Positions 6,460 to 6,834 of a DNA stretch of 6,834 nt are shown piece by piece. The DNA is taken from the NCBI GenBank assembly GCA_021839785.1, contig JAKCAB010000844.1, positions 1-6,834 on the forward strand, read 5' to 3'. A program made the translations under genes and the position numbers. How positions within the stretch are numbered: position 1 is the first letter of the stretch; each line of letters starts with the position of its first letter. Source of the stretch: a bacterium. GTDB taxonomy: Bacteria; Verrucomicrobiota; Verrucomicrobiae; Limisphaerales; J093. Below the pieces are notes generated by a model. It saw only the letters and a program-made list of their open reading frames with translations, made no database searches and was not told where the DNA came from.

Positions 6460-6833
6460 AGCTGCAAAGCGATCTGCTTGTCCACTTCGCTGGCCAGGCC
6501 CACCTTGCCGGCGCCGCCTTTGCCGCGCGATTGGGTGATGACGCGCGAGATGCCCGGCTCGACTTCGTCCACCTTCACCCACACGGTATTGTTGTCCACT
6601 TTGGCTTGAAGCGTGCTTGCGATGGTGTTCTCGCCCGTGAGCGTGCCCATGTAAGCCAGGACCTTCTTGGCTGCGGCGAACACCTCGGCCGGCTTGCGTT
6701 CATACCGGCCTTCGATCTTGTCCGGGCTGAACGGAACGCCCAGCTTTTTGTTGCCTTCCTGGGTGGTGTAGCACCCGGTGGACAGGAACAGCAGGCACAA
6801 GCCGGCAAAAAGCGCAGACATCTTCATATTCAT
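6447..6833 (-). CDS. Small lipoprotein, DUF3568-like
   Basis: The product is 128 residues from an ATG at the very edge of the window (6831-6833). In-frame Met3 and Met5 are alternative starts, and a longer upstream start cannot be excluded. The N-terminus is a short lipoprotein signal peptide: Lys4, a hydrophobic core (ALFAGLCLLFL), then STGC with the predicted lipidated Cys21. The mature part begins YTTQEGNKKLG and contains AEVFAAAKKVLAYMG (about 49-63) and alternating strands TIASTLQAKV and TVWVKVDEVEPGISRVIT (about 70-100). A Gly/Lys-rich stretch and a final helix (GLASEVDKQIALQLQ) follow. This order of helix, strands and end helix resembles the small DUF3568-type lipoproteins of unknown function; that assignment is tentative. 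It is probably attached to the outer membrane or the periplasmic face of the envelope. It converges on the TPR gene, overlaps it by 13 bases and has its own intrinsic terminator. Confidence 0.8.
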   Translation of the reverse strand: MNMKMSALFAGLCLLFLSTGCYTTQEGNKKLGVPFSPDKIEGRYERKPAEVFAAAKKVLAYMGTLTGENTIASTLQAKVDNNTVWVKVDEVEPGISRVITQSRGKGGAGKVGLASEVDKQIALQLQAE

Positions 6834-6834
6834 G

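Noticed and set aside
1..6834. tRNA, rRNA, CRISPR array, insertion sequence or phage signatures
   Set aside because: No cloverleaf, direct-repeat array, transposase motif, terminal repeats or phage genes were seen on either strand by reading.

Overview
The window is GC-rich bacterial DNA with tightly packed genes and long open antisense frames, as expected from a strong G/C preference at third codon positions. The gene content points to the Verrucomicrobiota, or less likely the Planctomycetota. The clues are a secreted protein ending in a 'W-G-G-TLQ-AD-VTG-W-DV...SPY...FR' tail, a ceramidase-like/dienelactone-hydrolase-like exported enzyme, a PilT-type ATPase set among TPR proteins, and no visible Shine-Dalgarno sequences. 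This placement is inferred from family resemblance; no rRNA or marker gene is present.

Layout. Bases 2-439 (+) are the 3' end of a large exported protein that begins outside the window. A nested inverted repeat at 451-499 follows its stop, in a 263-base gap with no convincing gene. Bases 703-3162 (+) encode an 819-residue exported enzyme in which a neutral-ceramidase-like metal-binding domain is joined in frame to a complete alpha/beta hydrolase with a visible Ser/Asp/His set. A 183-base gap, with a possible sigma-70-type promoter near 3283-3311, leads to a three-gene co-directional cluster: a soluble TPR protein (3346-4119), a PilT-type ATPase (4129-5190) and a membrane-anchored TPR protein (5233-6459). 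The gaps inside this cluster are 9 and 42 bases; the second holds a perfect GC-rich 7-bp hairpin. A small lipoprotein on the minus strand (6447-6833) converges on the cluster and overlaps its last gene by 13 bases.

How the parts may work together. The PilT-type ATPase keeps all the expected motifs (Walker A, Asp box, Walker B, His box and an AIRNLIRE-like motif), so it is probably an active motor of the type IV pilus retraction class. The flanking TPR proteins, one soluble and one with three predicted membrane spans, could be scaffolds linking the motor to a membrane machine. That role is inferred from gene order only; no pilin, PilC or secretin gene is in view. The two-domain enzyme is a separate exported hydrolase of unknown substrate.

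The clearest unusual items are (1) the ceramidase-like/alpha-beta hydrolase fusion, whose ceramidase half keeps metal-ligand candidates but lacks the usual serine motif, and (2) an intrinsic terminator for the minus-strand lipoprotein lying inside the coding end of the converging TPR gene. The last 27 codons of that TPR gene use codons absent from its preceding 381. I found no convincing wholly new multi-gene system; the TPR-PilT-TPR cluster is the best candidate for a little-described module.
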